Part shown: one piece after another, positions 60,848 through 64,000 of the stretch | Layout: each line of letters begins with the position of its first letter | Numbering within the stretch: the first letter of the stretch is position 1 | DNA from: Flavobacterium aquidurense | GTDB taxonomy: Bacteria > Bacteroidota > Bacteroidia > Flavobacteriales > Flavobacteriaceae | Assembly (NCBI GenBank): GCA_900107365.1 | Contig: FNPS01000013.1 | Location: 1 to 64,000, forward strand | Direction: 5' to 3' | DNA: 64,000 nucleotides | Notes under the pieces: model-generated | Seen by the model: only the letters and a program-made list of their open reading frames with translations | Told to the model about the DNA's origin: nothing | The model's database searches: none | Position numbers and translations under genes: made by a program

Positions 60848-61246
60848 TTACGTCGATAGCTTTTCATTATCGGTTTCAATTTCTATTTTTTCAATTTCTA
60901 CTTTTTCTTTTTTGATCGCTTGTCTTAACAAAGCCAAAAGACTCATGTAGACATTTGCAACAAAAACCAGCGAGAATCCTGCCAAAATATACCCGCGCCA
61001 GTCATTTAACAAAAGTTTATAGTCTGTAAAGAATAAACAGGCAATTGTGACATAATGGCTAAAGCAATATTCGCAGGTAAAGAGATAAAAAACTTTTCGT
61101 GACAGTAACGTCCGATCATTTTTAGAGTGTTTGACACACCATTCCCGAGGTTCCCGAAATATTTCTTCATGTGTTACGGTCCAACTGATACATGCAATTG
61201 GAACTGCCAAAACAAAAAGCCAAATAATTTGGGTTAAAAGATCCAT
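60848..61246 (-). CDS. Membrane protein with a CEYCFSHY motif
   Basis: A 132-residue protein. Hydrophobic segments lie near residues 5-23 (QIIWLFVLAVPIACISWTV), 65-76 (VTIACLFFTDY) and 85-108 (GYILAGFSLVFVANVYMSLL). A conserved-looking cysteine pair (FTCEYCFSHYV) lies between them, similar in layout to small DUF1360-like proteins (tentative). The C-terminal tail is highly charged. It is the middle gene of the three-gene cluster. Confidence 0.6.
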   Translation of the reverse strand: MDLLTQIIWLFVLAVPIACISWTVTHEEIFREPREWCVKHSKNDRTLLSRKVFYLFTCEYCFSHYVTIACLFFTDYKLLLNDWRGYILAGFSLVFVANVYMSLLALLRQAIKKEKVEIEKIEIETDNEKLST

Positions 61247-61260
61247 AAATCGATATTTTC

Positions 61261-61632
61261 TTATTCTCTTGGATGCGTTTCAGGAAAATGTTCTGCATCG
61301 AAATCGTCTATTTTGTCCGTGTCGTCGTCTATATGCTCTTCTTCATCTTCGCTCTGACTGTGATCATCGACGTCGTCTGGAACGTATTCAGTATCCTTCT
61401 CTTCATCGTTCGTAATTAAACCGTCTTCGTTAATGATTCTTTCTTCGTTTGGAATGTTTTCATTTCGGTTATAGTCATTTGTCTCATGATTGACATCGCC
61501 AATAAATTCTCCGTTATAATGTTGCTCATACGGATCTTCGTCTTTTTTATAATTATCATTATCAATAAGAGTTTCCTGATCTATAAAATCTGGATCTGTC
61601 TGACCATAATTTTCATTATTATACTTTTCCAT
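61261..61632 (-). CDS. Highly acidic, Asn/Asp/Glu-rich protein
   Basis: A 123-residue protein dominated by D, E and N (for example HNGEFIGDVNHETNDYNRNE-like stretches and DEEEHIDDDTDKIDDFDAEH). No domain was recognised; it looks disordered. It opens the three-gene cluster. Proteins like this are often found beside small membrane proteins in Flavobacteria; the role is unknown. Confidence 0.55.
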   Translation of the reverse strand: MEKYNNENYGQTDPDFIDQETLIDNDNYKKDEDPYEQHYNGEFIGDVNHETNDYNRNENIPNEERIINEDGLITNDEEKDTEYVPDDVDDHSQSEDEEEHIDDDTDKIDDFDAEHFPETHPRE

Positions 61633-62596
61633 GATGTTTAAATTTTAATTATTTTTTGTCTAATGGAAGAAAACTTCCGGGGCTTTTACTTTTTTAAAGG
61701 CTTGTATTTTTACAAATTTAGCTTTAGAATCGTTTGAAACCGTTACAGAAAATCAAATGGAATTTCCATAATTATCAGTTTACCCAAAAATTGTATGAAT
61801 TGATGCGAAGTAGGTAATAGGTGTCTTAAAAAATAACAGAAGGTTAGTTATTTCAGCGGCATCAGCATACGTATGCTCAGTGATGAATTTTTTAGCCTTT
61901 TTTGATTATAGGCAACTACTAAATTCTGCTTTCAAAAAAAAGATTCTAAACTATTGTTTGTTTGGTACTTATGAGGAAATAATGTCTTTTTTTAGTATTT
62001 CGAAACTGCTCCAAAACGTGTATTTTAATTCCTTCCTTCAATGAAAAAGGATGTTTTTAAAAGAATAATTAAATTGTTAAGTTGTTGATTTTGTAGTTCT
62101 TAATTCTTTATTAGAACAGATAAGTAAAACCTGATACAGTGATTTTCCCGTTTTTAAATCATAAAATAAAATTACAAACTCAGATTTGAAAGTTTTTTCG
62201 TTTAAAAAACAAGCCAAAAGTTTTATTATTAGGTTGTTATTTCTTAATTTTAACAAAAATAGAGTCTTTTTTTAACTCTTTTTTTATAATTCGCCCCAAT
62301 CGAATCAATTTTGTATTTTTTATTTAGAATATAAGTTAATGCTTTGTTATGTAATTGATAATAATTGCATTGCCAGAAAAAAAAGATTTTGTTTTAAAAA
62401 AATGTGCCCCAGAGTTTTTTTAGAATAATAATATAGTTGTTGCAACCTACATAATTTATAATTTATGGAGTAAAGCAACAATTAATCACTGTTGCATATT
62501 TTATTCGCCGCTTACTAATTTTTACATGCAATTGCCCATTTTCCCATTTTACAATAAGCCAAAATAATTTTTTTTTTAAATTTTAACGCCAAGTTT
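61633..62596. other. Long AT-rich stretch without a recognised gene
   Basis: About 960 bases between divergent genes. Its T-rich and A-rich runs are frequent (near 62265-62285 and 62570-62582). I found no convincing open frame, periodic-word hairpin or clear promoter pair. It is the longest gene-free gap in the window and precedes a large secreted protein, so a long leader is possible. Confidence 0.4.
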
Positions 62597-64000
62597 ATGA
62601 AAATAATTTACTCTTCTATTAATTGCGGAACGATTAAAAATGCATTATTATTTCTACTATTTTTATTGCCGGTCTACATGTTTTCGCAAAACTGTACGGT
62701 AAATGCGAATGTAGATAGAAGCTTATGCCCTGGAGGTTTATCATCACTTCCGCCGGATCAATTTGCTTTATTAGGAACTGCAAATTCTGAGAATCCTTAC
62801 TTGCAAGCTCCTGTATGGACTCAAATTTCTGGAAATGCAGTCAATATAGTCTCACCAAATACAGACCAAACATTAGTTTCTGGTGCTGTTCCCGGAAATA
62901 CTTACGGATTTAGATTATCTGCCCAATGTGCAGATGGAGCGACTGTTTCAGATGATGTTTATATAACTATTTTGCCAATAACAACTGCCAATGCTGGATT
63001 AGACCAAACATATTGTCCGGGCTCTTATGCGTTAAATGGGAATGTGCCTGTTGCTACAGAAAATGGAACGTGGAGCATTCAGGGTGCTAATGATGCCGGA
63101 GTCAGTATTGGTAGCCCAAATTCAGCCACTTCAGCAATTACTATTTCTGGAACATCTGCAGGAAGTACCACTTTACGATGGACTATTTCGGCGACTTCAG
63201 GTTCTCCAATTTGTGAATCTTATGATGAGGTTGTAATTACAACTTTAGGCGGTGTTCAACCTGTTACGGCAGGATCAGATATTACGCTTTCCAATTGTTA
63301 TTCATCGACTCAAAATATAAATTTAAACGGTAGTTTTGGCGGTAATAGTCCGGGACAACAACAAGGAACGTGGACAATTGTATCAGGGCCAAATGTGCCA
63401 GGTTTTACTAATGCCAATGATAATAATACAAATGTTAGTGGATTAACAGAAGGAACCTATGTTTTTAGATGGACCGTAGCAGGAACTTGTGCCAATGGTT
63501 TTGATGAAGTTACAGTTACAGTACCGCCGCCAACAGCTGATGTTACAGATGTAGCAGATGCTACATCATATTATTGTGATGGAAGAACTTCTACTGTTTT
63601 GCAGGGAACAGCACCTTTGTATGTAAACGAAACAGTACAATGGACACAAACAGGAGGACCATCTGCCACAATTGTTAATCCTACTTCGCCTTCTACTGTT
63701 GTTAACGGTATGACAAGTTTAGGAACTTATACATTTTTATATACCTTAACCAATAGTGCTACCAATTGTGTTAGTACAGGAACATTTATTGTTGTTTTGG
63801 AAGAAACAATTTCTGTATCGGGAGGGCCTGATCAGGTATTAGGCTGCGATGTTTCATCAGTAACAATTCCTGTTACTTCAACGGGCGATGGACAAATGAG
63901 TTGGCAAATCGTTAGCGGACCTACTGTTAATCCGCTTTTGAATCCTCCTTATCCATCATTTCCAACAGCTTTAGCTAATTTTTCAGGCGGTGGTTTTGAA
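62597..64000 (+). CDS. Large secreted adhesin-like protein, N-terminal part
   Basis: The open frame from ATG 62597 runs to the window end (468 codons, no stop). The signal is long (about 31 residues, NALLFLLFLLPVYMFSQ). The mature part is a series of Ig/PKD-like beta modules of about 80-95 residues, with recurring words ADAGLDQ-like NAGLDQTYCPG, AGSDITLSNCY, GTWTIVSGPNVPG and YVFRWTVAGTC. The cysteine spacing repeats. Flavobacteria often carry such proteins ending in a type IX secretion domain, but that end lies outside the window. An adhesin or gliding-associated role is inferred. Confidence 0.75.
   Translation, partial: MKIIYSSINCGTIKNALLFLLFLLPVYMFSQNCTVNANVDRSLCPGGLSSLPPDQFALLGTANSENPYLQAPVWTQISGNAVNIVSPNTDQTLVSGAVPGNTYGFRLSAQCADGATVSDDVYITILPITTANAGLDQTYCPGSYALNGNVPVATENGTWSIQGANDAGVSIGSPNSATSAITISGTSAGSTTLRWTISATSGSPICESYDEVVITTLGGVQPVTAGSDITLSNCYSSTQNINLNGSFGGNSPGQQQGTWTIVSGPNVPGFTNANDNNTNVSGLTEGTYVFRWTVAGTCANGFDEVTVTVPPPTADVTDVADATSYYCDGRTSTVLQGTAPLYVNETVQWTQTGGPSATIVNPTSPSTVVNGMTSLGTYTFLYTLTNSATNCVSTGTFIVVLEETISVSGGPDQVLGCDVSSVTIPVTSTGDGQMSWQIVSGPTVNPLLNPPYPSFPTALANFSGGGFE

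Noticed and set aside
1..64000. tRNA, rRNA or riboswitch genes
   Set aside because: No cloverleaf, rRNA-like stretch or known riboswitch core was recognised by eye. A covariance-model search could still find small ones.

Overview
The window looks like a chromosomal segment of a Flavobacterium-like member of the Bacteroidota (inference). It is AT-rich and has two SusC/SusD pairs, a hybrid two-component regulator, an ECF sigma/FecR pair, few Shine-Dalgarno sites and some TTTG/TAnnTTTG promoter-like boxes. No rRNA, tRNA, CRISPR array, integrase or transposase gene was recognised.

1-7.7 kb: an L-rhamnose operon. It starts with the tail of an SDR-type gene (probably the dehydrogenase half of a RhaD fusion), then a RhaI-type L-rhamnose isomerase, an FGGY kinase and the L-lactate oxidation genes lutA, lutB and lutC. 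A GH28 gene sits between lutA and lutB. Together they could take rhamnose through lactaldehyde and lactate to pyruvate.

7.6-10.2 kb: a patchwork of repeats and small genes. It holds a displaced copy of the lutC tail, promoter-bearing repeats, a 236-bp direct repeat, a startless ORF remnant and a small lipoprotein. 10.2-14 kb: acetyltransferase, PfkB kinase, small membrane proteins, an XRE regulator and a YegP-like protein.

14-21.2 kb: a periplasmic molybdenum aldehyde oxidoreductase (PaoABC type), its maturation genes (XdhC and MocA families) and a cysteine desulfurase. 21.5-44.7 kb: a polysaccharide utilization locus with two GH2 enzymes, GH88, SusD, SusC, a hybrid two-component regulator, a beta-helix protein, UxuA, an SDR, a YhcH-like protein, a LacI-type regulator with no canonical start before its helix-turn-helix, and a DUF4861 protein. 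UxuA, GH88 and N-x-K-G in both GH2 enzymes suggest glucuronic acid; with rhamnose genes nearby, a rhamnose/glucuronate polymer is a reasonable guess.

44.8-64 kb: NUDIX, HAD, a metallophosphoesterase, a PI-PLC-like protein, an ECF sigma/FecR/SusC/SusD module, an MBL-fold protein, small envelope proteins, three unknown genes and the start of a large secreted adhesin-like protein.

The most unusual signal is between genes. Many intergenic spaces hold hairpins built from short words repeated every 7-12 bases, unrelated in sequence from family to family but alike in design, some nested inside one another. A separate intergenic element occurs twice, with a hairpin whose stem changes in compensating pairs around an identical loop.
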